NCBI GenBank assembly: GCA_025201345.1
Contig: JAIXMG010000023.1
Coordinates: forward strand, 1-64,000
DNA from: Thamnidium elegans
Taxonomy: Eukaryota; Mucoromycota; Mucoromycetes; Mucorales; Mucoraceae
Direction of reading: 5' to 3'
Length of the DNA stretch: 64,000 bases
Part shown: positions 22,035 through 33,022 of the stretch, one piece after another
How positions within the stretch are numbered: position 1 is the first letter of the stretch
Layout: every line of letters starts with the position of its first letter
Notes under the pieces: generated by a model
Told to the model about the DNA's origin: nothing
The model's database searches: none
Seen by the model: the letters and a program-made list of their open reading frames with translations, nothing else
Made by a program: the position numbers and the translations under genes

Positions 22035-24098
22035 ACCTTTTTTCTCATATTTTATTCAGCCTTTTGTGCACTAATAATAATAATAATAATAATAATGATA
22101 AAATAGATTTGTAATCTGTAAACGCATATAGAGCCTCAGATAAAATAAAGTAACTGATAGTATAAAGTACCCCCTAAGTAGAAAAATACGTTTTCCTTGA
22201 TTCATTTTCTTGTTATAGGTCGAACCTAAGCTTTAGTTGCTGGATGGCGAATAAAGGAATAATAATAAAAAATAAACATCCTAGTTACTGATTCGTAAGT
22301 AAGAGGCACGCGATCTTTTTTCTTCTCGTAACAGACAGTGGGTATGATGCCAAAAATTCATGCGGAAATATTTCTGAGATTGAATATGACAAACAAAGAA
22401 ATTATGAACATGTCCCGACTTGCTTTTCTTTTCTTTCACAGCTAAACTCGTAAAAAAGCGCAATCTCATGAAATAATAGTAATCTGATTCACACAAAACA
22501 AGTATTAACGACACAACTGGAAACTATATTAAAATGAATGTCTTGAAGCTAAATAGATCTCAGTATATTTTATTCTGAAATAGAAAAACAAAAAAAAAAC
22601 ACATTGCTCGTCATTAACATCTGGATTCTACAAAACGATCTATTTATTAGTTTCCAAATGCTCCAGACACCAAAACCAACCGTCATGTAGACGAATAGAA
22701 GGAAAAAAAGAGAAGGAGAAAAAACGACTGCCGGTTCATTTACAATTATTACATTGAATTGATAACCAATTAAGTTCCTGTGCACCCATCACAAAGAAGA
22801 AAATAGCAAACATTTCCTATTTCGTTTCAATGAAAGAAAAAGTTAATATTTATTTTTTTCAGCGAATATTATATAAAGAAGATAATCCAGAAATGGATTT
22901 ATAGTTTTCACATAAAACAATGCTCTCGGCTTGGAATACTGGTTATCGTCTTTTTGAGTATGATTATTAGAAACAGAGAGAAAAAGAAAAAAAAGCGAAA
23001 ATAATGTATATTGGGATAGTTGGGTCGTTTAAAGTGACAGCTTAACTTCTTTTTACAAAAAAAAAAAAAAAAAAAAAAGGTCTTTTCTATTACTTTGATT
23101 TCTAAAAGTTCTGAAATTATTTTCGGTCCTTCATTTAGCGAAAAAAAAAGATACTAAGCCAGATCAATATTTGCCTTTTGCGATTTCAATATCTTAAAAT
23201 TAGTTGGTGGAGAGAAGGAAGAGAAAGAATTGGTTACACTTGCAGAACCAAGGACTTTAACTCTTTTTTAAACCAAGTGATATATTGTTAAATATAAATC
23301 TTATAAATTCGTTAAAAATGAAAAATAAGATGGCTTTTATTAATTTGAAAAAGGATTGTTATTTTATATGAAAGTGACATCTGAATTCAATGACAGTTGA
23401 ATTGATTGTGTTAAAAGATACCACGTATAGATTATTGTGATTATTGTGCTTGGTAAAATATTATATAATTCGTGCCTGAGAAAATAGACGACGTTTATAT
23501 AAAAGGGAAAATGATGATTTTCCTGGGTGTACCAAACATATTCTTTGGCAGGGAGTCCTAATAATTACGCTGGTAAATAATTAAGTTTGTCAAATAAGAT
23601 CCAAAGTAGATCTTAAATAGTAATCAAAAGGTTAGATATAGCTGGTATATATCTCCAAGAGAGAATAAAATACAAACGAAATTATAGCTTTGGTATTAGA
23701 GATAATACTGTTAAGTACAATATACATAAATCAAAGAAGTCTAGGGTTAAGTATAGTTTATGCAACTCAAAAGTGGTATGGCTATTTTTTTCTTTTGCTT
23801 ATTCGGCCTCCAATTTCGGTATTATCACAGTATGAAAACACTTTTATATCTTACTGTATTTACTTATGATATGTATAGATAGTTATAATAATATGTGGTA
23901 CGGATGAACTAAAATACTAATTTTATTAGACGTAACAAGTGTCACTTTTTGTTTTACCAAAACAAAAAAAGTTTACAAATAAACTTTGCATTTCATATCC
24001 CGTCGATATTTGATGTAACAGATGGGGTCACGAAATAACATATATATTTACCCTTTTTTTCTTCGTTTTACTTCTTTTTCTTTAGCAAAAATATTATT
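22035..24098. other. Spacer between the tandem paralogues
   Basis: Contains an AAT trinucleotide repeat (about 22075-22097), a poly-A run (~23058-23078), the relic 3' exon at ~23200-23271, and around 23610-23650 a block shared with 716-750. No complete gene was recognised; short minus-strand ORFs at 22281-22785 have no coding features. Confidence 0.5.
23200..23271 (+). pseudogene. Relic of a third paralogue (last-exon fragment)
   Basis: The stretch reading LVTLAEPRTLTLF-stop (ending 23271) matches the terminal residues of copy A (DLTLLAEPMTLARF-stop) and copy B (TTILAEPMTLCRL-stop), in the same orientation and between them. Nothing upstream could be aligned by eye except short fragments, so only the tail of a lost copy is left. 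Confidence 0.5.
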
Positions 24099-24309
24099 AT
24101 GGACAACGTATATGATTTTCTCCAACATACACACTTAGTTATTTTTCGTAAGTAGTCTTTTTATAGCAAAATAATCTCATCTTTGTTTTTTTAAAAGAAA
24201 AGCTTTATCATCATATAGACCTTGGAATAAATACGACTCATATAGACTACTATTTGACTTCAGCAAGGGACGTCTATTACAGTAGTTCATATACGGAGTA
24301 ATTATAGAG

Positions 24310-24360
<51 letters not shown>

Positions 24361-27300
24361 TGATTTTGAACAATTCGTAAAAATGTAGATATAATAGTTG
24401 TATCACTTATGATAAAGAAAAATCGAATGTTCTAAGTTGGGGAGACCAAAGTGTTGACTATAACAAAGAAGATACAGTACAAATCGATATGTCCAGAGAG
24501 AAATTATACCAACTTTTCGAGAAGGGCAAAGATAACTGGGATCAAGATGACCTATTCACGTTAACAGCTGCATCAGATTTTTTTCGCTTATGTGTAGAAA
24601 AACTAATTAAATATACGAAAGGAGAAATTAAAGATAATGGTGCACTCCACTACGCATTAGTTGTACCGTCAGAGTGGGAAGAAGAAATAAGAGAAGTTCT
24701 TATTCGACCTATTTTTGTTCAAGCCAATTTAATATCAAAAGATGATCACCAAGACAGGCTTTTATTTTTTTCTGACATAGAATCTATCTTTTACTATATA
24801 AGTGAACCTACAGCTTACCCTTTTGTTGAAATGACGCGCAATTCGATCATAGGTAGAATTGTTGCTGTGGAGGAGAATCAAGTGTTGATCAAGCTGGATT
24901 TAATCTCAATTGGAAATCCTATATTTGATTTTTCCGGTTCCGTAATGAGTCTGAAAATCATGGATTCAAATGCAATGTCTCTTACTTCTGATGATGTTAA
25001 AAACGGTATTAGAGAGATTATAAAGATCAAATCCCCTTTCGATGCTCAAGAAAGCACTATCCTAAATATTATGAAAGAATTGGGCAAGGATACTTTTACT
25101 GATATGGTAAGTAATGTAACATGGGATCAATCAGACAATATCAACTAACAGGTTATTATAATAGAAAGATGAAGATGAAGCTTCTTATTTAATGAATTCT
25201 TTCATTACTGAAGAAAGTATATCCGAATTAGACCAACACCAAGAAGAGCTTATTAGATCCATTCGACCTTTTGATATATGCAATGAAATCAGTAAACATT
25301 TTCCTAATAATTTGAAACATTTATTTTCAAACGACCTTGTAAAGGAGTACTCCATTTTAAAATTTACAGATGAATATACTTCTATAATCGAATTAGACGA
25401 AGGTTTATTACAGTGGTCAAGATTTTTGTTTGTGTATAACCGAATATCTTTCGCCTCCAACTATATCGTACATAAAAGCCCTTTAAATCAACCTATTGAA
25501 TATCAGGACATCACGCATGGGATTTTTCGATACACTAGTAACGCAATTCAGAATTCTAACATATACGGTAAACCGCGTATACTAGCAACAGAACATTCGG
25601 AGATCTCGCCTTCAATATTCCTAAACTCGAAACCGGATGCCATTATGGATATAGGTACACCGTCATTATATGCTTTATTATTTCAGTAGTAATACTTTTT
25701 ACAATTAGGTATTTTGCTCGAGTCTACAGTGTTATCGTTCTCACTTTTAGATGAAAATGGTCTAGTAAAAGAAATCTGGAATCATGACTACTTTGTACCT
25801 GACATCGGGTAAGATATAAATAAAACATTATGTAGATATCTATACTAATACAGCATTAGTTTGCGCTCTCTGAGATCGTTCTTTACTTTTTCAGAAGTAG
25901 CAACATTAAATGTCAAAAATTCGTAAGTTTATTCATATCTATTATGTATTTTACTGCTAATTAAAAAATTAATGGCTTATTTAGATTTATCACGTTTGTT
26001 GAAGAATACTTAAAAGATGGATCAAATATTTCTTCTGTTGTATTAAATAAAGAAATGCTGATTGAAATAGAAAATATATTAAGCATAGAGAACCATAATA
26101 AAGATATAATGGTATCGACACAACAGCAAGTATACATCAAAGCATTTGTATTGATTTATATGATTTATTTAAATGTAATTATATCAGGAAAGACACTGAA
26201 AATTGCAGAAGGTAATGACAATATAAAAACTGGATATGCTATTACTGTTGAAAAAATGTTACTCCAGAAGGTACTGGTCACTGAAGATGAGTTAAGAGAT
26301 ATAATTTATGCGAGCAACCTGGTACAAGAAAATGACGATTCAAAAAAACTCAGAATTACTACGCAAGGAGAAGGACTCCTACCTGTAATTCAACAGTCGT
26401 TCAAACTACAATTTCCAATCAAGTCTTTCTTTATGGTAGCTAAACTGTATGAAGACTATGTACATCTTACTTTAAATCAAGTAGTAACTGAATCTGGTCC
26501 GGATCACGAAGATCAAGAAACAATTATTACCAAAGAAGAAATAATCCATATTCCCAATATATACGACTCATTGTGCCTCAACATGTGGAACAACATTACA
26601 GAAGACAGCAGTCTAATTCAACTATGCGACACACATAAAGGATATAACGACAACAAACTACTCGATATATTCTCTTTAGAAAATCAAGCAGAATTTATGA
26701 ATAATTTTAAGGAGTACATATCTAAAGAGGTGAGTAATCTAAAATAGTGTCAGCAATTATCATTCTTTTTATCTAAAATTGTAATTTATACTTTGTATAG
26801 ATCCTTAACAAGAATTTGACCACACAAAATGCAGACAAAACCACTATATATCTAAGCAATTCATGTAACTGCAGAGTTTGTTTAACAATAAATGATATTA
26901 CAGAGGTTTCTTTCCGACCAGTTTTACAAGATATCATCCCTCTTGTATTTACCTCCTTGATAAATAAGCAACTCTTTGGAAACTATAGAAATATGCAATA
27001 TGTGTTTCACCTGATACGTTTCAATTATAATCCACAGTACCAACATATCCTTATGAAAGTACTAGATGACGAAACCGACTATTTTTTGTATGAGCAAAGA
27101 ATTGACTTGACTTGTTATACGATACCAAAATTATCAAATCGACTGATTCAGCCTATTCTTCAGCAAGAACCATGTTCATATAAAGGATTTCAAGTGGGCG
27201 TTTTATGTCAAGTTTATAATGAAAACTTCGGTTTCTGTTTTAAGAACACTCCAGATGATCCTCCTATTAAACTTAAAAGCAATCGAGAGGATACTAACGC

Positions 27301-27748
27301 CATTTTAATCGATGACAGAAAAGTATTTCCGTTGTTTAAGAAGGGAGACAAAACGAATGAAAGTCAATTAAATCGAGTATTTTATTTGAATATGAAGCGA
27401 GAAGAGATCAGCTCTTTTTTTTGTCTATGTAGGTAATAATATAAAGAGTAATTACTTCTTTTTTAACTTACATAAACTTTGACAGATTTCTATAAACTTA
27501 AACTAGTTGCTAGTTTAAGTTTCGATGAACCCATTGGTTTAGAGCATACGACTGAAAAATTCGGATTCAATTTATTTTTAGAAAGAGTAAATACCTTCAA
27601 GTTAAATCAAGATATGCCTTATATGATTTCTATAGTTTACCACAGTTATTCTTCGTCTCTTTATTTTGAAATTAAGACGGTTGGAAACGAGACTAAAACA
27701 CAGAATACAACAATACTTGCGGAACCCATGACATTATGTCGACTTTAA
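24099..27748 (+). CDS. Diverged Hsp70/HSPA12-like protein, tandem copy B (about 1036 aa, nine exons)
   Basis: Exons inferred: 24099-24147, 24219-24297, 24398-25106, 25165-25654, 25709-25808, 25875-25922, 25985-26729, 26801-27428, 27486-27748 (3111 nt, in phase). Exons 1, 2 and 5 have exactly the same lengths as in copy A (49, 79, 100 nt). Exon 6 is 12 nt longer because the acceptor used by copy A is missing and an upstream AG must serve. Protein landmarks: LGINTT (degenerate phosphate loop), VLSWGDQ, VVPSEWEEEIREVLIRPIFV, DRLLFFSDIES, ESTVLSFSLLDENG, then a long unassigned C-terminus ending LAEPMTLCRL. The function is unknown; an Hsp70-like actin fold is inferred from motif order only. Intron 2 contains a 45-nt poly-A run. 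Copies A and B are clearly homologous along their length but much diverged, so the duplication is old. Confidence 0.7.
24314..24358. repeat. Poly-A run of 45 nt in intron 2 of copy B
   Basis: An uninterrupted A45 tract between the donor (24298) and acceptor (24397). It is the longest homopolymer noticed in the window; such tracts are length-unstable and error-prone in sequencing. Confidence 0.9.
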
Positions 27749-27901
27749 AAGAAATCTTACTACTGTGTTTATGGTGTACCCACTATATTTTACATTTTAA
27801 TAAAAAAAATAATTATAACATATAAATGTGTATAGAAGCTGTAGTTAAGTACTTTTATATCCATATATAAAGCATTATACAGAATAGCTTGATCTCTGCT
27901 C

Positions 27902-28517
27902 GTGATGAAGCGTTCAACTTTGGAAAGAGAAACAATGTTGTATTTGTTACCAAAACATTGTTTACCGTCTGTCAACGACTTTACCTTTATTGCAAGCATG
28001 GAAATACTCTCCGTGAAAAAGACGAAGAAGAAGGAACGCAAGAGAAAAAAAAAAAATCGCAAGGACACCGAGAGAATAGAATGTCCTTGTTTTATTAAGT
28101 ATGGAAGAAGTCCCACTGGAAAGATTATGATCAAAGCTTGCAGTGATGGTCATAATCATCCGATTCCAAAAAGGGTTTCAACATACGTTCTCTACAGGAG
28201 ACAAAGCGATGAATTGATGAAGACGATTCGTGAAAATTGGCTTTGTCTTCTTCTAATCCTATATAGAAGTCATCATGCAGGTACGACAAAAGAAAACTTA
28301 TTTTGAGTTACACGGCATAATTATTTATTTTATTTATATAATGAAGGACTTGAATTATAGAGGTATCAAAAATATCATTAGAAAGGATATTGCCAATATC
28401 CAATACCTCCTTAAAAGAGGCATTGATGGAGGTGAAATGTTTCGTTTCATGAGTAACTTGCAAGGCAAAGGTTACATTGTTCGTTTTCAAGTTAAGGAAG
28501 CAAACCAACTTACATGA
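27902..28517 (+). pseudogene. Mutator-like (MULE/FAR1-type) transposase relic
   Basis: Frame 27902-28306 contains a basic stretch and IECPCFIKYG...KACSDGHNHPI, which resembles the WRKY/GCM1-type C-x-C...H-x-H zinc finger (FAR1/MULE N-terminal domain). The next frame, to 28517, reads DIANIQYLLKRGIDGGEMFRFMSNLQGKGY...EANQLT, the linker that precedes the DDE domain in MULE transposases. The two parts are in different frames and the catalytic DDE region is absent, so the copy is truncated. It lies downstream of tandem copy B. Confidence 0.5.
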
Positions 28518-29945
28518 GGCTATGCACAGATTTTGATCCATACATATCTTGACTGTACTTCATTTGGTCCAGGTTCAGCTGCCTGTTAAAAATACATTAT
28601 TAGTACCTGCTGAATGAATAACAGATTAATAAAAATATTCTACCTTTTCAATAATACTACTGAAATCCTTATTTTCCATTGTGTTCTTAATATTATACAC
28701 TTTTTCTATAGTTTTGTCGGATCTATTTGAATCTATTTGTGATATGGAAAAATCAGCTGAAGTAAACAGTAAGAAAAAAAATGTGTAGATTGACACTCGA
28801 AGATAATAGTGTTGATAACTTGGATAACAATGTAAGTTCTTGGGTTAGGGAATTATGGTTCCCACCAAGCTTTAGCGAATGAATATCTATACCATTCAGT
28901 TATCTATACTATTCAATTCTGCATAAAATAAACCACAGTGTTTTTAAATAAATCTCGTTTATGTATTGTCAGCTATGAAGTAAAGGTTTTAATTCTTCCT
29001 TTTCGCTCTTAGAACTAACTATTATAATAAAAAAACACATTTTTTTTTATGAGAATGTCTACAATGAATATGGAGAAAGAGTTTTCGATCCGATAGAAGG
29101 CGTGTTCACCGAACAAAACCTCATAAATTAGAAAATCCAAAAACAATAACTCGTGGCTTCATCTAGTAAACAAATGCTCGACCTAAATAGTAAAGCTGTT
29201 TTGCCAAATAAAAAAGAGCTCGAATTCGGACAATTCTGACACACCACCATTTACACCACCAGTGCCAATTTATGAAGTGTACCTCCAACAAATAACAGGT
29301 AAAAAAAAGATTAATTAGGTATGAGTACGTGAGAAAGTAAATATATTATGATGATTAAATAAACCCCATTTTATCATAGTTAAATAAATCCCTTTCTATC
29401 ATGATTAAATCAACCTATTTATTCCATCCTTTCTTTTACTTTTCTTTCCTTTTTTTTTAACAATGAATTCATATACAAGCAAGAACCTTTTATATAATCA
29501 AATATCTAATTTTTTCCCTAAGATATGGTGGTGTACCAGGAATTTCTCTAAATTGGCACTTGTGGTATGCCAAGAATGAACCTCGAATTATTTAAACAGA
29601 ACAATTTGTCTAACTGGAAATTCAAAAAATTTATGCATTATCAACTTAAAAATCGCATGTCCTTAAACATTAATAAAGTAATTAGTTAGTATAACCTATG
29701 TCTCATTAACATAAAACAATGTGTACAGGACGATGACGTGAAAAGATATGCTGAAAATTTATCAGAGGAGGTCAATGATAAAATACAGTTAATTGTCTTT
29801 TCTTTGTAGTATGTAAGATACTAACGTTGTTCAAAATGACCCACTGAAGACACATCAAAAGCTACCGTCAACATCTTCCATAATGTCAACTACGGAATTA
29901 CTACCGTAATGGAAGCACATGGCGCAGTAACGGTTGAGCAAAACA
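28518..29945. other. Region without a supported gene
   Basis: On the minus strand a possible mini-gene is visible (ATG near 28681, one short intron, AAEPGPNEV..., stop near 28515), but it is only about 30 codons and resembles nothing known. CACCAC-rich segments near 29240-29275 have an imperfect inverted counterpart near 29525-29570. Otherwise A+T-rich sequence without coding signal. Confidence 0.4.
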
Positions 29946-31321
29946 AAAATTGCTGAGGATCCACAAACATCTTTAACAGAGGCACAATCGGAAGTATCGC
30001 CAACAACGTATTCTAGTCCATCTTTATCACCAGAACATTACGATCCGTCACTTTATGATTCAGTATGTATACAATAGGTTTGAAAGAAAAGAATCCGTAT
30101 ATAATTTCTATTGTTTTTTTATCGCTGATATGAGAGTGAAGAAGAAGAAGATATCGAAATGAATGTCTGGGATATGTGGAAGAAAATTCTTGACATTATG
30201 CAGAGAGATGGTGATATCGATACGTATAGGTATGCGTGAAATTAATTTAGCTCGACATCTATAATGGATATATCATTTATTATAGCTTGTAACATTTAAA
30301 CATTATTCAACTTGAAAAAAAGCTTGGTTCCAAGATAATACGAGGATATTACCCCAAAAATTTAATAAAAAAAAAACTGGACTCACACTTGAAGAGATAT
30401 CTTGCTCATTCGTTGAAGCTAATGAATTCTACAATAACATATTTGATACTATCGTGAGTAGAAATATTAACTAACATTGTAAAATAGTGATATCTATTAA
30501 CACCCCAAGTGTTTGGTAGGCTCTTTCGGATGACTTTTCATTGGGTGAAAAGAGATTAGAAGCTGTATCCCAGGAGCTAAAGTTGATCCATAATGTCAAT
30601 CGGCATTTCTATAATGTTGATGGTATCATTTCAAATATAGAAAGTGAGATCGGAATAGCAATCTTGGAAACAACAGGCCCTTTACTTCAACAAAATGACC
30701 CAAAGGAAACTCGAGATTATATCAAGGCTGGATACGGCCTTGTTGCCATGCTGCATGTCATTGGGCAAAAGTCCCGCTATGATGATTTTGAAATTCTCAA
30801 AAAAATTGGCTCCTTTTTTGTTCAGGCAACACGTTTGTATTTTCTCTTTTCTTTAAAGACATATCCACTAACGTTTTATTTTATGGCGTTTTTCAGCAAC
30901 AAAGATTAGGATTTGGAGAGCATCTATGCCAGCAAGTAAAGTTTATATGACCAATTGTATTGGTTCAGTCGAAGTGCCAACAGAATCAAAAACATCAGAG
31001 GAAAAATTGAGAAAGTTGATTGATCTATTTTGGTTCTTAAGAGTAAGATATACTTGATCCATTTTTGATACTTTATTTATCATTAATACCTTTTGTAAGC
31101 AATTAATCAGCGAATCATATCAAGCCATCGATGAGTTACAAGGATCATACATTGATAATATGAAGAAAAAGGTCAGGAAGTTGAAGGGGCAAGAAAAAGT
31201 AACAAGTTTGTGTGATAACTTCAAAATAAATACTCTAATCAAATTGCTACAGATTTACATCAAAAAATCAAGTCGTATGCAAATCAATAGCTCACCGATT
31301 AGACCAGATAACAGTAGTTAG
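29946..31321 (+). CDS. Multi-exon gene of unknown function (start not resolved)
   Basis: Consecutive segments with coding character are joined by GT...AG introns. About 29946-30062 gives AEDPQTSLTEAQSEVSPT. From 30135 to about 30230 it gives ESEEEEDIEMNVWDMWKKIL. Near 30300-30452 lies TLEEISCSFVEANEFYNNIFDTI. From 30521 to about 30830 it gives ALSDDFSLGEKRLEAVSQEL...ETRDYIKAGYGLVAMLHVIG. From about 31110 to 31321 it gives YQAIDELQGSYIDNMKKKVRKLKG...RPDNSS. The protein would be acidic at the N-terminus and helical and basic at the C-terminus. No domain was recognised. The 5' end is unclear because no in-frame ATG with clean continuity was found upstream, so the gene may be decayed or the first exon missed. 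Confidence 0.4.
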
Positions 31322-32040
31322 ATAATTAGGGCATATATATCGCTAGTTTTTCATTAAATAACATAGTCTACTATATGCGCTTTATACTTGAAATATTTCA
31401 AAGTTATTTAATTAAAATATACGTTATTTCGACACTATAGTTAAAAAAAAAATTTCTGTTATAACAAATACAGGCATCCTTATTTATTATCCATCATCAA
31501 AACGAGTATTTTCAAGACAATTAAGAGTGGCGGAAGCCATATAGAAAGTAAGAACAGTATTGCTAAACACAAAAGATATTGCGAGAAGGAAACTAACTTG
31601 TCACTACAGAATTGCAGATACTGAACAATTAGAAAAAATTGTTAGCACATTATATTGTTCCTGATTTTGAGTTTTTTTTTTAAAAAAACCAAACGAGTTT
31701 CATAGACAATATTAATCCAATAACCACCGATCAGATTAACTGAAGAGCTAGTGTCGAGCCTGGAAAGACTCCAAGTTCAAAGGATTAAGTAGACGCGGGA
31801 GTTCCTATATTCCAAAGCTCCTCGATAGGCTTGCCGGGTTCGTCAGGAAGCAATGCATGGTCCCTCAAATCATTGGTCACTGTAGGCTAAGAAAGATAAA
31901 AAAATGCAAATGGACGTTTGCATAATTTATATCAAAAGTGCGTCACGATAAGTATGTCCAATCAAAGCCCGAAGTATGATGATCAGTCTACACCAAAATT
32001 AAAAATCATCATATATATTGTGATTTACTAACATTTTTTT
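31322..32040. other. Spacer with a possible minus-strand terminal exon
   Basis: On the minus strand a frame reading TVTNDLRDHALLPDEPGKPI, then EELWNIGTPAST and a stop (about 31884 down to 31786), follows an acceptor-like TTTCTTAG. It has coding character but no recognised partner exons, and its function is unknown. The rest shows nothing. Confidence 0.35.
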
Positions 32041-32271
32041 ATATAAGGCAAATATCAACTCGTCTACCCATTGAAGTTGTGTCCCCAATGTTCAATGGAA
32101 AGACAAAGTTTGATAAAAAAAAATATATATTTCAATATGCTTTCATTAACCCTCCATTTTAGTATTAGAATAGAGATATAAATGCGGCTTGTAATATTCG
32201 TAATATTGTCACTCGATATATTACGACTAATTACAATCTTAACTCAAGAGCACCAAATGAAGAAAGCTAGA
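32041..32271 (+). pseudogene. Second Fanzor/TnpB-like relic (C-terminal end)
   Basis: LVYPLKLCPQCSMER is followed, after a probable intron (acceptor near 32161-32167), by NRDINAACNIRNIV...PNEES and a stop (ending 32271). RDxNAAxNI is the RuvC-III signature of TnpB/Fanzor proteins, with the catalytic Asp in RD. It differs in sequence from the copy at 15693-16610, so it comes from another subfamily. Only the last ~60 residues are visible. Confidence 0.45.
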
Positions 32272-33022
32272 AAGCTTTCAAACATGATGAAATATTTCAC
32301 CCTTGAACGTAAGTATATTTAAATCTACATTATTATCCGTTCATTTAATTAACTTTCTTAAGTTTAATGCTGACATCTTTTTTTCTTATTCTGTGGCAAG
32401 GTATTTTTTTTTATTATTAGTCCCTTTATAATGACATACAATCCATAGTAACCCCAATCTTCTTACAAAAACTCTAAACGATCAGAATATGGGAAAGGGA
32501 ACAAATAACCGGTGTGCATCGTAAAAACGGACTTGGCAGCGTGGCTATTTTAGCTGCAATGTGACACCCCAGTGCTGATATACTGAAGGACATTGAAAGG
32601 TATTGATCCGCTGGTCCGTAGCAATTCCATGAGCTTGGCAGCTATCCTTGCTGTGACACCCCCACCTTGATTGTGTGGTGCTGTATTGTGCTGCCTCTTG
32701 ACTGTGGGCGACTGGAATTGTTTTTAGGTCATCTCTAAGGTTGCAAGAGTTCTTTTAAATAGACAATATGAAAGGTAAACATCTGTTTTTTTTTATAACT
32801 GAACTGCTAATATTACTAATGGAAACATTCTTAATAAAGTGAAGTACGCTGGAAAGACGTTTATTCAAGTACAGTATAACAAAGAATTTTATTTTTGGAA
32901 ATGCCGCAAGAAGAACCGACAAGACCAAATTTTTAAAATAAAATCTTTGAAGACAGTTGGCGCGACTTAGCAAGAAGAACCACAAGATCTTTTTTTTTTA
33001 AAAAAAATAAAACTATAATATA
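32272..33022. other. Spacer with a G+C-richer block at about 32500-32740
   Basis: The block contains an imperfect internal repeat: CTTGGCAGC followed by a CTGTGACACCCC-like element occurs at ~32530-32575 and ~32635-32670. No RNA gene or ORF could be assigned; it might be part of a short interspersed or decayed element. Confidence 0.35.
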
